Assembly (NCBI RefSeq): GCF_921292975.1
Contig: NZ_CAKLCM010000002.1
Coordinates: 868,001 to 932,000, forward strand
Length of the DNA: 64,000 nucleotides
Direction: 5' to 3'
Source: Vibrio hippocampi
Lineage (GTDB): Bacteria > Pseudomonadota > Gammaproteobacteria > Enterobacterales > Vibrionaceae
The notes beneath the pieces were generated by a model, which did no database searches, had not been told where the DNA came from, and worked only from the letters and a program-made list of their open reading frames with translations. Numbering within the stretch: position 1 is the stretch's first letter; the number at the start of each line of letters is the position of its first letter. Shown one piece after another: positions 53,850 to 64,000 of the stretch. Made by a program: the position numbers and the translations under genes.

Positions 53850-55802
53850 TTAATCCATGGTCGTCGGGTCAATCGGGATATAGACTGACATCTTGGTAAA
53901 TTGATTGGGGATAGACTCTACTTCAATCCAGCCTTGATGCTGGGTAACGATTTGTTGGCACACAGATAGACCAATTCCCAGTCCAAAATTGCCTTGTTTT
54001 TTGGTGGTAAAGTTTAACTCAAATATTTGATCGAGTTGCTCGGGGGCAATGCCTGAACCCGTATCAGAAAATTCATAAACGTTATAGTCAATCTCAGCGA
54101 CGGTTTTGGCATAGCTACGCAGAGTTAATTGCCCACCGTGAGGCATGGCATCCAACGCGTTAGAGACCAAATTAGTCCAAACTTGCTGCAGTGAATGAGG
54201 TTTGCTTAGCGTGAAAGGTAGCGAGCTATATTCTTTAATCAGTTGATAGTGTTTTAGCCGATTTTCAAAGATGACCAATGTATCTTCAATACCCTCATGC
54301 AGATCGACGCGTTCAAATGACTCATTATCTGGGCGAGAATACCCCTTTAAGCTTTTCACCATATCGGCAATGCGCTGCGCGCACACTTGAACTGAGCGCA
54401 ACGTGCTGCCAGTAATTTGAAATTGCTCAAGTTGATGGAGTTGTTCCCCACAAACGGTTGGATTGGTGTGTGCCTGTGTCAACATTTCACTATGATCTTG
54501 CAAATTGAGATTCACTAAACGTTTAGCCAAACGGCGATCTTCAAGTTGTGCTTGTAAGACTTTTGTCCTTTGTCGCAGCTCAGAAGTCGATAGAGGCTGA
54601 GATTGCTGTGACTGCTGCATGATGTCTAACCCCAGTTGAAACTGAGAGGAGTGGGGCAAGGATTGGAAAATCGTATCAATGGCTGCCGACAAGCGTTCTG
54701 CACCTCGCAGTATCGCGGATACTGGGTTATTTAACTCATGAGCCACACCCGCAATCAGTTGACCAAGCATTGCCATTTTTTCTTGTTCGATAAGGTGATT
54801 ATGGGCAGATTCCAATGAATCGATGGTTTTTTGCAGCTCAAGCTTGGTATTGATACTACGTTGTAAACGGCGATTAAAATGGCGCAATAGCAGGTTAGTG
54901 AATAAGGGTAATAAGTCGGTATTACTATGCATAACCTTGGTAAACACGTTTCTATCGAGCTTAATCACATCGGTTTTAGTGAGCGTCTTTGCGGTAGAGA
55001 AAGAGCACTCTCCGGTAACGAAAGACATACCGCCAACAATACCGCCTTTGCCGTGTCGTATTACCTCACGCTTCTGCCCCAATTCATCCGTTTTATATAG
55101 AGCGACTTCACCCTCAACAATAAACCATAAAAACTGGTTAGCTCCCCCTTCTGAAGTCAGAAGATGGTTTGGAGAATAACTTCGTATCGCGCGACTTTCA
55201 TCACCGGCGGCGAAAAACTCTTGAAGCGCCTCAATGACTTGCGTTGCCAGTTGCTCATCAGTCAGCTCATGAAAATCGTGAATGAAACTGGCGCGGTAGG
55301 AGTGCATTTTATTTTCGATATGCGCTCTTAAGATTTTTTGCTGATCTAAGATGCGCCCATAAGAAAGCAGATGTTGTTTCTCATGATGAATAACGTAGTG
55401 GGTTAGCTCTTTCGTCACTGTAGCATGCAGCTCTTTATCAGAGAGAGGTAAGCGCAAGCAGTGATCAAGTCGACCTTGGTTAATCGCGTTAACAATGGCA
55501 TGAATGTCATCAGAGCTGGTGTTACTAAGTAAGATCTTTCTGGCGCTTTGAGCGTGATGAGACTGCTCGAGGTGAATTAAAAATTGCTCCCCATTTAACT
55601 GGCTGTGCTGTCTGGCAATAACAAGCGCGAGCTGGTGTTGTTTGCGCCCAAGTGACTCAACTAAATCTTGAGCCTCGGTGACGGAGGTCACCAAATGAAC
55701 GTCGAATAGGGGCTGATAAAGCGATAGCTCGGTATCAAGAATATCGAGATTGACCAGATCGCTCTCCATACAGAGGATGGCGTATTTGTGTAAATGAGTC
55801 AT
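53850..55802 (-). CDS. Soluble sensor histidine kinase with N-terminal pseudo-receiver and cNMP-binding-like domain
   Basis: The 650-residue protein has, in order, a receiver-like domain (~5-125) that has lost its phospho-acceptor (LALVIARQHS where an Asp is expected) and the conserved Lys, a linker helix, a cyclic-nucleotide-binding-like fold (~200-320, FIVEGEVALYKTDE and GIVGGMSF), a coiled coil, a HisKA domain (AHELNNP, His ~354) and a HATPase domain with N-box (NLVSNALDAMP) and G boxes (DTGSGIAPE, LGIGLS). The nucleotide-binding loop lacks the usual Arg. There are no membrane helices. It would phosphorylate the receiver protein encoded 8 bp downstream. The signal sensed is unknown. Confidence 0.88.
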   Translation of the reverse strand: MTHLHKYAILCMESDLVNLDILDTELSLYQPLFDVHLVTSVTEAQDLVESLGRKQHQLALVIARQHSQLNGEQFLIHLEQSHHAQSARKILLSNTSSDDIHAIVNAINQGRLDHCLRLPLSDKELHATVTKELTHYVIHHEKQHLLSYGRILDQQKILRAHIENKMHSYRASFIHDFHELTDEQLATQVIEALQEFFAAGDESRAIRSYSPNHLLTSEGGANQFLWFIVEGEVALYKTDELGQKREVIRHGKGGIVGGMSFVTGECSFSTAKTLTKTDVIKLDRNVFTKVMHSNTDLLPLFTNLLLRHFNRRLQRSINTKLELQKTIDSLESAHNHLIEQEKMAMLGQLIAGVAHELNNPVSAILRGAERLSAAIDTIFQSLPHSSQFQLGLDIMQQSQQSQPLSTSELRQRTKVLQAQLEDRRLAKRLVNLNLQDHSEMLTQAHTNPTVCGEQLHQLEQFQITGSTLRSVQVCAQRIADMVKSLKGYSRPDNESFERVDLHEGIEDTLVIFENRLKHYQLIKEYSSLPFTLSKPHSLQQVWTNLVSNALDAMPHGGQLTLRSYAKTVAEIDYNVYEFSDTGSGIAPEQLDQIFELNFTTKKQGNFGLGIGLSVCQQIVTQHQGWIEVESIPNQFTKMSVYIPIDPTTMD

Positions 55803-55949
55803 AGTCTACAAGCCAACACGATTTATATTAACCTCAATATATCAATAACAAGCATGAAGTTATGAGAAGTAGGTATGACATTGGCGATCGAATCAACTTG
55901 AGTTAGACTGGGAAACACTGTTGGCTATAACAAAGAAGTAGATAGATAT

Positions 55950-57218
55950 ATGAATCAATTAAAGAAGATGGGCGCCATTGGTGGCGCGGTTGCTCTAGTA
56001 TTATGTTGGCCTCTTGCTGTTGGTCATATTGGTCAGAAAGTGATTGAAGATGGCGTGGCTAATCTTGAAAACCCAATCATTGATGCCGAGATTGTCAGCT
56101 ACGAGCGTAGTTATTTGTCCTCGAAAGTACAGACTCGCTACCGCATTTCCGATCCAGCGTTGGCAGAGCAACTAGCGATGGACAATATTCCTGCTGAACT
56201 GATTGTCGACAGCGATGTCAGCCATGGTCTATTGAGCCTGTCAGCGGATTCTGTTTTAAGCACTCTGCCGGAGTTACCGCTGCTGTTGCAAACAACGACA
56301 CAACTTAACGGCAATACCGACTTTACCTTAACGTTGGACAGTTGGAACTATCAAAGTAGCGATCAGGAAAATGTCAAAATATCCTTATCGCCTTCTAAGG
56401 CAACGGGTCGAATTACCGTGCTAGGCGAGTTTTTACTTGATTCACTGGTGCCATCGGTACAAATCGACTTTGATAACGGTGAGCAGATGAATCTTAGTGA
56501 CGTGGCGTTGACCGCCAACGGTAAAAAAGAGCTAGGTTTGTGGTTGGGTGAGCAGAAGCTTTCTATGGCGAACATGGAAATTCTTGATGATAATCGAACC
56601 CCGGTAGTCATGGTTGAAAACGCGTCATACCGTTTCCAGTCTGACTACGAAAAGGAACAAGATAGAATCAATGTAGATCAAACGTTTCTCGTTGATAATT
56701 TCATCTATCCTGACAATCCAGGCGTTCAAAAATTGCACGTTAATTTTGCTATGAACCACCTAGATCGAGAAGTCTTTGAAGGTTTTTCTAATCTGAACAA
56801 TTCTGGTTTATTGGCAGAAGATATCGACGTGAATCAGATCATTCCTCTGATTAACCAACTTTTTTCACGTGGTTTCGAAGTGTCACTGGGTCATGTGGAC
56901 TTTGATATTCAAGGTGAGCAGTTCCGCTCTAATCTTCTACTCTCTGTACCGGAAGGAACAGATAATGTGGTGCAAAATCCAGACTCAGTCATCCCTGCAT
57001 TGACGGGCGCTCTTAATGCGTCAGTGAGCGAAGATATGACACAAGTCAATCCAACCATTGCGATGGGTTTGGATGAGCTAGCCTTAATGAACATAGTGAC
57101 TCAAGACGAGAAGGGATATCAGCTTAACGCTAATGTCGAGCAAGGCGAGTTAGTGTTCTCTAATGGTCAAAAGATACCGCTGGTGGCACTGTTTTACTCG
57201 GTGATGATGCAACGGTAA
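55950..57218 (+). CDS. DUF945 (YdgA-like) family protein
   Basis: The 422-residue protein has an N-terminal membrane anchor or signal (~7-26), followed by DUF945-type sequence: VSYERSYLSSKVQTRY (~49-64), a beta-rich core, and a C-terminal region containing VEQGELVFSNGQKIPLVAL. YdgA of E. coli is an inner-membrane-anchored periplasmic protein of unknown role in the same family. It is divergent from the kinase gene, with 147 bp between. A strong terminator follows. Confidence 0.85.
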   Translation: MNQLKKMGAIGGAVALVLCWPLAVGHIGQKVIEDGVANLENPIIDAEIVSYERSYLSSKVQTRYRISDPALAEQLAMDNIPAELIVDSDVSHGLLSLSADSVLSTLPELPLLLQTTTQLNGNTDFTLTLDSWNYQSSDQENVKISLSPSKATGRITVLGEFLLDSLVPSVQIDFDNGEQMNLSDVALTANGKKELGLWLGEQKLSMANMEILDDNRTPVVMVENASYRFQSDYEKEQDRINVDQTFLVDNFIYPDNPGVQKLHVNFAMNHLDREVFEGFSNLNNSGLLAEDIDVNQIIPLINQLFSRGFEVSLGHVDFDIQGEQFRSNLLLSVPEGTDNVVQNPDSVIPALTGALNASVSEDMTQVNPTIAMGLDELALMNIVTQDEKGYQLNANVEQGELVFSNGQKIPLVALFYSVMMQR

Positions 57219-57288
57219 TGGATTGTCATTGATAAACAAATGGCCCTTGGCTAGTGTTTAGAATGACTCACCATTGATGATGAAAAAA

Positions 57289-57320
57289 CAAAAGAGGCGG
57301 AAACGCCTCTTTTGTTGCTT
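57289..57320 (+). terminator. Rho-independent terminator after the DUF945 gene
   Basis: A perfect 11-bp stem (57289-57299 and 57304-57314) with a GAAA loop is followed by a T-rich tail (TTGCTTTTT). It separates the DUF945 gene from serC. Confidence 0.9.
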
Positions 57321-57389
57321 TTTATATGTATAAAAACATGGTATTACTGCATAGTTAATTTAATTTTGTCTATCAGGAGTATTGAGGTC

Positions 57390-58484
57390 ATGGAATCGAT
57401 TTCACCCAATGTATTTAATTTCAGTGCTGGACCAGCAGGCTTGCCACGTGCGGTATTAGAAAAGGCGCAATCCGAGTTAGTTGACTGGAATAATTTGGGG
57501 ACATCCGTGATGGAAATCAGCCATCGCAGCAAAGAGTTTGTTCAGGTTGCCGCACAGGCAGAGCAAGACCTAAGGGATCTGCTGAATATCCCAGATAACT
57601 ATAAAGTGTTGTTTACCCAAGGCGGTGCCAGAGCGCAATTTGCCGCGGTTCCGATGAACCTGCTGGGTGGCAAAACCAAAGCGACCTATGTCGATGCTGG
57701 CTATTGGGCGCAAAGCGCAGTAAGTGAAGCGAAAAAATACTGTCAACCTCAAGTGGTTGAAGCCACGATTGAACGTGACGGTAAACTCGCAGTCATTCCT
57801 GCCTCTGAATGGACGATCGATAGCGATTCTGCTTATGTTCACTTCTGCCCAAATGAAACGATTGATGGTATCGAAATCAACGACCTACCAGAAACGGAAT
57901 TGCCAATTGTCGCCGATATGTCATCGACGATTCTATCGCGCGAGATTGATGTGTCGAAATTTGGCGTGATCTATGCGGGTGCCCAAAAGAATATTGGTCC
58001 GGCGGGTATCGGTATCGCGATTGTACGTGATGATTTACTCGATCTTGCCAGTGAGATACTGCCAAGTGTACTTAGCTACAAACTGCTTGCTGAGCGTGAT
58101 TCAATGTATAACACGCCACCGACGTTTGCTTGGTATCTATCGGGTTTAGTATTCCAGTGGCTTAAAGCTCAGGGTGGCGTTCAGGCGATTGAGAAAGTGA
58201 ACCGTGAAAAAGCGGCACTGCTTTATGACTATATTGACGCGTCGCCTTTCTACCGTAATAACGTTCACTCGGACAACCGTTCGTTGATGAATGTTCCGTT
58301 CCAACTCGCCAAACCAGAATTAGATTCACTGTTCTTATCGCAAGCCGATGAAGCAGGTTTACGTGCGCTTAAAGGTCACAAAGCGGTCGGTGGAATGAGA
58401 GCTTCAATCTACAATGCTATGCCACTGGAAGGGGTTCAGGCTCTTGTGAGCTTTATGAAGCAGTTTGAAGCACAACACGCATAA
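57390..58484 (+). CDS. serC: Phosphoserine aminotransferase
   Basis: I use the ATG at 57390 because the product then starts like the family ([20 protein letters not shown]); upstream in-frame codons to 57312 are not coding-like. The 364-residue protein is a fold-type I PLP enzyme. The PLP lysine is in [10 protein letters not shown] (~199); substrate motifs MEISHRS and [11 protein letters not shown] are also present. It makes phosphoserine from 3-phosphohydroxypyruvate and glutamate, and acts in pyridoxine synthesis. It appears monocistronic, between two terminators. Confidence 0.97.
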   Translation: MESISPNVFNFSAGPAGLPRAVLEKAQSELVDWNNLGTSVMEISHRSKEFVQVAAQAEQDLRDLLNIPDNYKVLFTQGGARAQFAAVPMNLLGGKTKATYVDAGYWAQSAVSEAKKYCQPQVVEATIERDGKLAVIPASEWTIDSDSAYVHFCPNETIDGIEINDLPETELPIVADMSSTILSREIDVSKFGVIYAGAQKNIGPAGIGIAIVRDDLLDLASEILPSVLSYKLLAERDSMYNTPPTFAWYLSGLVFQWLKAQGGVQAIEKVNREKAALLYDYIDASPFYRNNVHSDNRSLMNVPFQLAKPELDSLFLSQADEAGLRALKGHKAVGGMRASIYNAMPLEGVQALVSFMKQFEAQHA

Positions 58485-58509
58485 TCTGCGCTGACGTAAC
58501 AATTAATAA

Positions 58510-58540
58510 AACAGAGCCCGCTTTATGCGGGCTCTGTTAT
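58510..58540 (+). terminator. Rho-independent terminator of serC
   Basis: A perfect 12-bp stem (58510-58521 and 58527-58538) with a 5-base loop lies 25 bp after the stop. The tail is short in T. Just after it, the sequence TTATTTAGTGCAAG is present twice in tandem. Confidence 0.85.
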
Positions 58541-58602
58541 TTAGTGCAAGATTATTTAGTGCAAGTTCAAGTGGGCTGAATAGGCACCTCTAAAGCATTT
58601 GT

Positions 58603-60324
58603 CTAAAGCGTCTGGTTTAGCTCACAGTAACGCCCTTGCTGAGCAATCAAACTAGAGTGGCTACCGTATTCAACGATTTCACCTTGTTCAAGCAAACAGA
58701 TCGCATCAAACTTATGCAGGTTGACTAGGCGGTGAGTGATAAACAGCACCGTTTTATTCTCAAAGTGTTGCTCAAGAATATTCATAATCTGTTGCTCCGT
58801 CTGCTTATCCAGTCCCTCGGTCGGCTCATCAAGCAGCAGGATAGGGGCATCGTGAAGTAAAGCGCGCGCAATACCAATGCGACGCTTTTCGCCGCCAGAT
58901 AATTGGCGACCACCGTCGCCTAGCCATGCATCCAACCCTTGTCCTTCTAGCAGGGTGTCTAAGCCGACTTTATTCAGCGCCACCATGAGTTCGGTCTCTT
59001 TGGCATCGGGTGAGGCAATCGTCAGGTTATCGCGTAAGCTGCCGTTGAGCACATCGACTTTTTGGCTCACCACACAAATCGCTTGTCTTAGTTGCGCTTC
59101 ACTCCATTGACGTAGATCGGCTCCCGCAATCTGAATGTTACCTTGGGTCAAATCCCAGTGGCGCACCAGCAGTTGCAATAGGGTAGATTTACCTGATCCC
59201 GTTTGCCCCAAGACAGCGAGTTTCTTACCTGCAGGCAGATCAATGCAAAGCTGTTTCACGGCGAAGTTATCACTGTTCGGATAGCAAAACGACGCCTGAT
59301 CAATGTGAATACTGTATGCTTGGCTATGCTCGACGCCTTGTTCAGGGAAAGTAACGTCTGGCTCGGACAGAATAACTTCGTTCAGTCGCTTAGCAGAGGT
59401 CAAGGTTTGCCCCAGATATTGAAAAGCCCCAGCGATAGGCATCAATAACTCAACGCTGGCAAGAGCAGCGAAAGCCATAAGCGCAATCAGTGGATCGGGC
59501 GCATTGCCGCCGACGCCATCGGCTGCCAGCCATAAGATACAAACCAATAGCCAGCCGTTTGCCAGCATCAACAACCCTTGAGCTAACCCCGATACCTTAG
59601 CGTTATGCAGTTGGTTGGTGACCAGTTTTTGTTGCGCTTCCAAAACCGCTTGACGATAACGCGACTCGGCACCAAACAGAGTGAGTTCACTATAGCCTTG
59701 TAACCAATCAAGCGCTTTCACTCGAAGGGCTGACTTGTTATACGTCAGTTGTTCACCATTGTTTGCGCCTAAGCGATAAAAGATCACTGGCCAAATCAAT
59801 AGAATGACAATTAAAGCGCCACCGAGTGTTAAACCGAGTGTGGTATCAAACCAAACCAACACTCCCGTTAAGCAAAGAATAGCCAGCAAACCGGAAACAA
59901 TAGGGCTGATCAGTCGCAAGTAGACATGGTCCATCGCGTCTACATCAGCCACCAAACGGTTCAGCATATCGGCATCACGGATATTTAACTTAGCGCTGGG
60001 GATTAGCGGTGCTAAACGTTTAAAGAAGAACAAACGCAGATCGGTAAGCAGCTTAAAAGTAGCATCATGGCTGACGACTCGTTCTCCCCAGCGACCGGCA
60101 GTTCGCGCCATAGCAGCGCCACGCACACCCGCACCGGGTAACATATAGTTAAAGGTTTCTCTGGCGATAGTCAGTCCTGCAACCGCGGCAGCAGACAAGA
60201 ACCAACCTGATAGGGTTAACAAGCCAATAGACGCCAACAGGGTGGCCAACGCGAGCCATATGCCGAGTGAGAGACCGAACCAATGCTTTTTGTACAGTTT
60301 GAGATAAGGGAGTAAATCACGCAT
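58603..60324 (-). CDS. cydC: Glutathione/cysteine ABC exporter subunit CydC
   Basis: I take the ATG at 60324 (protein start MRDLLPYLKLYKKHWFG), which overlaps the end of cydD by 8 bp; the 573-residue length fits CydC. Six membrane helices occupy ~15-300 and the ATPase domain follows, with Walker A LGQTGSGKS, signature LSGGEKRRIGIARAL and Walker B ILLLDEPTEGLD. CydDC exports glutathione and cysteine to the periplasm and is needed for assembly of cytochrome bd oxidase. No cydAB is in the window. Confidence 0.95.
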   Translation of the reverse strand: MRDLLPYLKLYKKHWFGLSLGIWLALATLLASIGLLTLSGWFLSAAAVAGLTIARETFNYMLPGAGVRGAAMARTAGRWGERVVSHDATFKLLTDLRLFFFKRLAPLIPSAKLNIRDADMLNRLVADVDAMDHVYLRLISPIVSGLLAILCLTGVLVWFDTTLGLTLGGALIVILLIWPVIFYRLGANNGEQLTYNKSALRVKALDWLQGYSELTLFGAESRYRQAVLEAQQKLVTNQLHNAKVSGLAQGLLMLANGWLLVCILWLAADGVGGNAPDPLIALMAFAALASVELLMPIAGAFQYLGQTLTSAKRLNEVILSEPDVTFPEQGVEHSQAYSIHIDQASFCYPNSDNFAVKQLCIDLPAGKKLAVLGQTGSGKSTLLQLLVRHWDLTQGNIQIAGADLRQWSEAQLRQAICVVSQKVDVLNGSLRDNLTIASPDAKETELMVALNKVGLDTLLEGQGLDAWLGDGGRQLSGGEKRRIGIARALLHDAPILLLDEPTEGLDKQTEQQIMNILEQHFENKTVLFITHRLVNLHKFDAICLLEQGEIVEYGSHSSLIAQQGRYCELNQTL

Positions 60325-62104
60325 CGAGATCGCCTCGCTGTTGCTGAAGAGAAGTTTGATGCGCATCGAGCATCTGGCTAAATAGTCCCGATTGTGACGC
60401 GAGCGCTTGATAATTACCGGACTCCACAATCTTTCCATTCGCTAACACAATAATATTACTGACCTGTTTTAGGTAAGCGAGTTGGTGAGTGATGGTCAGC
60501 GTGGTCTTGCCTTCAATACTGTGTTCAATACCTTGGTTGACCAATTTCTCACTGTTGGCATCTAAGCTGGCTGTCGGCTCGTCAAGCAACCAAAAACTGC
60601 CGTTTTGCACCATGGCGCGGGCAAGGGCAATACGCTGCGCCTGACCGACAGAAATGCCCGATGAACGGTCACTAATCATGTAATCCAAACCATGAAGGTC
60701 GATGAATTCCGCAGCATAAGAGCGCTGTAAAGCTTGCTCTATGCTGTCATCACTGATGTTGGGATCACCAAGCTTGACGTTGTCACGGATCGAACCGTGC
60801 ACTAATAGCGGATTTTGACCGACCCAACTAATACATTTGCGCCAAGAGGTTTGCTTTAACTGTTTCAATTCGACGCCATTGATTTGCAATGAGCCTTGAT
60901 AGGGCAGAAATCCTAAAATAGCGTTAACCAAGGTGGTTTTACCTGCACCGCTTGGACCAACGAGGGCGGTGGTTTGACCGGCGCTCAGTTCAAAATCGAT
61001 AGGACCAACCAGACGCTTTCCTTCGACACTAAACACTTCGAGTTGGCTTGCTTTGATGGTGATAACGTCGGGATGTTCAACTCGTTGCTCACCGGATGGT
61101 AGCTCACTGGCTTCCGTATTAAGGAACTCAACGATATTTTCAGCAGCGCCTACCGCTTGAGCTTTGGCATGATAAAAAGTGCCAAGATCTCGCAAAGGTT
61201 GGTAGAACTCAGGGGCAAGAATCAGAATGAACAGACCGGTAAAGAGCGTGACCTGCCCACCATAGTGACCAAAGTTGAGTTCGCCAATAAAACTAAAGCC
61301 AAAGTAGACGGCGGTAATGGCGATGGAGATGGAGGTAAAAAACTCAAGAACCGCAGACGATAAAAAAGCCAGCCGTAAAACATCCATGGTGCGCTTACGG
61401 AATACCTCAGAAGCGCCTTGTAGCACTTGAGTTTCTGATTCAACTCGGTTGAACAGTCGTAAGGTTGTCATTGATTGCAGGCGATCATAGAAATGACCGG
61501 ACAGCCTTTGTAACGCTTTAAAGTTTTTACTATTTGCATCGGCTGCTTTAAGACCGACTAACGCCATAAACATAGGGACGAGTGGGGCGGTAACAAGAAA
61601 AATCAGCCCAGCAGCCCAGTTGAGCGGAAAAACCACCACTAAAATAATGAATGGGATTAACACCGACAATGACATTTGTGGCAGGTATTTGGAGAAAAAA
61701 TCCTGCATATCTTCCACTTGCTCTAGCACCAAGGTTGCCCATGTTCCCGCAGGTTTGCCTTTGATATAAGCGGGACCTAATTGGTTGAGCTTATCGAGAA
61801 TCAGTTGTCGAATATAAAGTCGAACTTGTTCGCCGCACTTAAAACCCGCGATTTCGCGTGCCCAAGCACATAGCGCGCGCAGGGCAATTGTGCCCGCGAG
61901 TCCAACAAACTGTGGTACGAGGGTATATTTATCCACTTGGTCAATGATCAGTTGATGCAAAATGGAGGCGAGAAAACCAGCTTGGGCTAACAAAAGCAGG
62001 CTCGATACAACACCAAGACCGACGGTCGCCAACAGCCAGCGTTTTGCTAACTTGCTTTGAGACCGCAGCCATTTATTCAAACTACGCTGTTTTTTCTTAT
62101 CCAT
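60317..62104 (-). CDS. cydD: Glutathione/cysteine ABC exporter subunit CydD
   Basis: The 595-residue protein is the CydD partner: N-terminal membrane domain (~20-310, with GLAGTIALRALCAWAREIAG and KPAGTWATLVLEQVEDM) and an ATPase domain with Walker A VGPSGAGKT, a signature variant ISVGQAQRIALARAM and Walker B FWLLDEPTASLD. It heterodimerises with CydC in the inner membrane. It lies downstream of trxB on the same strand but is separated from it by a terminator, so the cydDC pair probably has its own promoter between 62,105 and 62,180. Confidence 0.95.
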   Translation of the reverse strand: MDKKKQRSLNKWLRSQSKLAKRWLLATVGLGVVSSLLLLAQAGFLASILHQLIIDQVDKYTLVPQFVGLAGTIALRALCAWAREIAGFKCGEQVRLYIRQLILDKLNQLGPAYIKGKPAGTWATLVLEQVEDMQDFFSKYLPQMSLSVLIPFIILVVVFPLNWAAGLIFLVTAPLVPMFMALVGLKAADANSKNFKALQRLSGHFYDRLQSMTTLRLFNRVESETQVLQGASEVFRKRTMDVLRLAFLSSAVLEFFTSISIAITAVYFGFSFIGELNFGHYGGQVTLFTGLFILILAPEFYQPLRDLGTFYHAKAQAVGAAENIVEFLNTEASELPSGEQRVEHPDVITIKASQLEVFSVEGKRLVGPIDFELSAGQTTALVGPSGAGKTTLVNAILGFLPYQGSLQINGVELKQLKQTSWRKCISWVGQNPLLVHGSIRDNVKLGDPNISDDSIEQALQRSYAAEFIDLHGLDYMISDRSSGISVGQAQRIALARAMVQNGSFWLLDEPTASLDANSEKLVNQGIEHSIEGKTTLTITHQLAYLKQVSNIIVLANGKIVESGNYQALASQSGLFSQMLDAHQTSLQQQRGDLDA

Positions 62105-62180
62105 GGACTATGAAGGCTACTTGATTGTTTGTCACTAGAGAAAACGAGTGACTAATTATTAGAATGATGGGGCATTATAC

Positions 62181-62212
62181 AAAAAACAACCCAGCGGATA
62201 TACCGCTGGGTT
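62181..62212 (-). terminator. Rho-independent terminator of trxB
   Basis: Read on the minus strand, a perfect 10-bp stem (62203-62212 and 62188-62197) with a 5-base loop is followed by GTTTTTT. It lies 38 bp beyond the trxB stop. Confidence 0.92.
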
Positions 62213-62249
62213 CTAAGGTTATTCAATAGGAAGAATAAATTGAGGCAAG

Positions 62250-63215
<966 letters not shown>

Positions 63216-63409
63216 TTACTCTCACATTTAATTATCTTGCCCCGCATTCAAAGCAGGGTGTCAATTGTTCTATTTCTAGTTGCGACCTTAGGTCGACCTT
63301 GCCCGTTTATTTTCGGCTTATTGGTTACTATATTGGGTTATTGTTTTTAGAATCAAGCCTAACACTTGATTAACCTGCACCGAGTTTATGGGCAAAATTT
63401 TATTAATAT

Positions 63410-64000
63410 TTATAGCACTTCATCAAAGACTTCGACCTCGTAGGAGGTGAACTTTCTTATATTGATCACACCAGTGTCAAAAATCAGATATTGACCTTTA
63501 ATGCCTTGTAATACGCCAGTGACCAAAGGCTGCTTATCAAAATTGTGTGACACAATTTTCGTTGGGTGAGCGTCAACAGGGAAGGCAATGTCTGTGATGG
63601 AATCATCCAATATCTGAACACTTTCTTCACCAAAACGTTGACGAACCTCTGCGATGGTATCGGCAACCAAAGGGAGAAGTTGTTGAGCGTGACTGACAAG
63701 GTCAAGTGGCTCACCGTCCTGTTTTAGCAGCGTTCGCCAATTGGTTTTATCGGCAATGTGTTTGGCCAATTCCACTTCAATCAAGCCAGAGATATATCGA
63801 GTCGCGACCTTAAGTATCGGCAGACCTTGAGTGGCACCTTGATCGATCCAGCGGGTTGGAATTTGACTATGACGAGTAATCCCCACCTTTAAGCTTGAAG
63901 TGTTAGAAAGGTAAACATAGTGGTCAACCATGCAGTTATCTTCACCCCATTGTGGTTCTCGGCAGGTACCCGCTTCATAGTGACAGGTTTCAGGCTTCAT
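63410..64000 (-). CDS. DUF2797 family protein (partial, N-terminus beyond right edge)
   Basis: The frame is open to the right edge; the Met at 64000 is probably internal, because DUF2797 proteins usually have ~80 more residues with additional cysteines before this point. The visible 196 residues show the family pattern: CHYEAGTCREPQWGEDNC (cysteines for a metal site), DHYVYLSNTSSLKVGITR, TRWIDQGATQGLPI and a C-terminal beta-rich half. The GIY-YIG-like YVYL/KVGIT part suggests a distant nuclease-like fold, without proof of activity. The 197 bp to trxB hold no other gene. Confidence 0.88.
   Translation of the reverse strand: MKPETCHYEAGTCREPQWGEDNCMVDHYVYLSNTSSLKVGITRHSQIPTRWIDQGATQGLPILKVATRYISGLIEVELAKHIADKTNWRTLLKQDGEPLDLVSHAQQLLPLVADTIAEVRQRFGEESVQILDDSITDIAFPVDAHPTKIVSHNFDKQPLVTGVLQGIKGQYLIFDTGVINIRKFTSYEVEVFDEVL

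Noticed and set aside
60325..60438. Longer N-terminus of CydC from 60438
   Set aside because: The extra 38 residues lie inside cydD in another frame and are basic and unlike CydC; the ATG at 60324 gives the normal family start.

Overview
The window looks like chromosomal DNA of a marine gammaproteobacterium of the Vibrionaceae, most likely Vibrio or a close relative. This rests on the trxB-cydD-cydC block, vibrio-like sequences of serC, DUF945, DUF2797, DUF3332 and RRM proteins, and moderate GC content. No rRNA, tRNA, CRISPR array, transposase or integrase was seen. The taxonomic call is an inference from protein resemblance.

Region 1 (1-27,164) is one secretion locus. A leftward operon encodes a membrane-fusion protein, a membrane-bound hybrid-kinase-like protein, a TolC-like outer membrane channel and two tandem ABC half-transporters, the last cut by the left edge. 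A rightward gene of about 19.3 kb, divergent from it, encodes a giant acidic tandem-95 (cadherin-like) protein of about 6,420 residues. Its core is a 14-copy array with a 576-bp period. The protein shows neither RTX nonapeptides nor a LapA-type retention module. The visible ABC ATPase domain and the kinase both lack catalytic residues. This locus is the best candidate here for an incompletely described system.

Region 2 (27,245-41,992) is an accessory-looking run of small genes, nearly all rightward: four apparently intact GNAT acetyltransferases plus one broken by an in-frame stop, an XRE regulator with a membrane tail, an SDR oxidoreductase, a MerR/flavodoxin-fold oxidoreductase pair, two adjacent SUKH (SMI1/KNR4) paralogues, a P-loop kinase-like protein, DUF2000, DUF2569, a methyltransferase, an RRM protein, several unknowns and a DUF3332 lipoprotein. 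Short tandem duplications occur in several spacers.

Region 3 (42,006-52,582) is nitrogen scavenging. An EutR-like AraC regulator is divergent from a three-gene TRAP transporter followed by eutB and eutC, suggesting ethanolamine uptake and cleavage without a microcompartment. Next come codB, a PucR-family regulator and codA, for cytosine uptake and deamination, with a sigma-54-like promoter candidate upstream of codB.

Region 4 (52,622-64,000) is mostly core genome: a small beta-barrel-like protein, a response regulator/sensor kinase pair, a DUF945 protein, serC, the glutathione/cysteine exporter genes cydD and cydC, trxB, and a DUF2797 protein cut by the right edge. Several clear rho-independent terminators separate these units.
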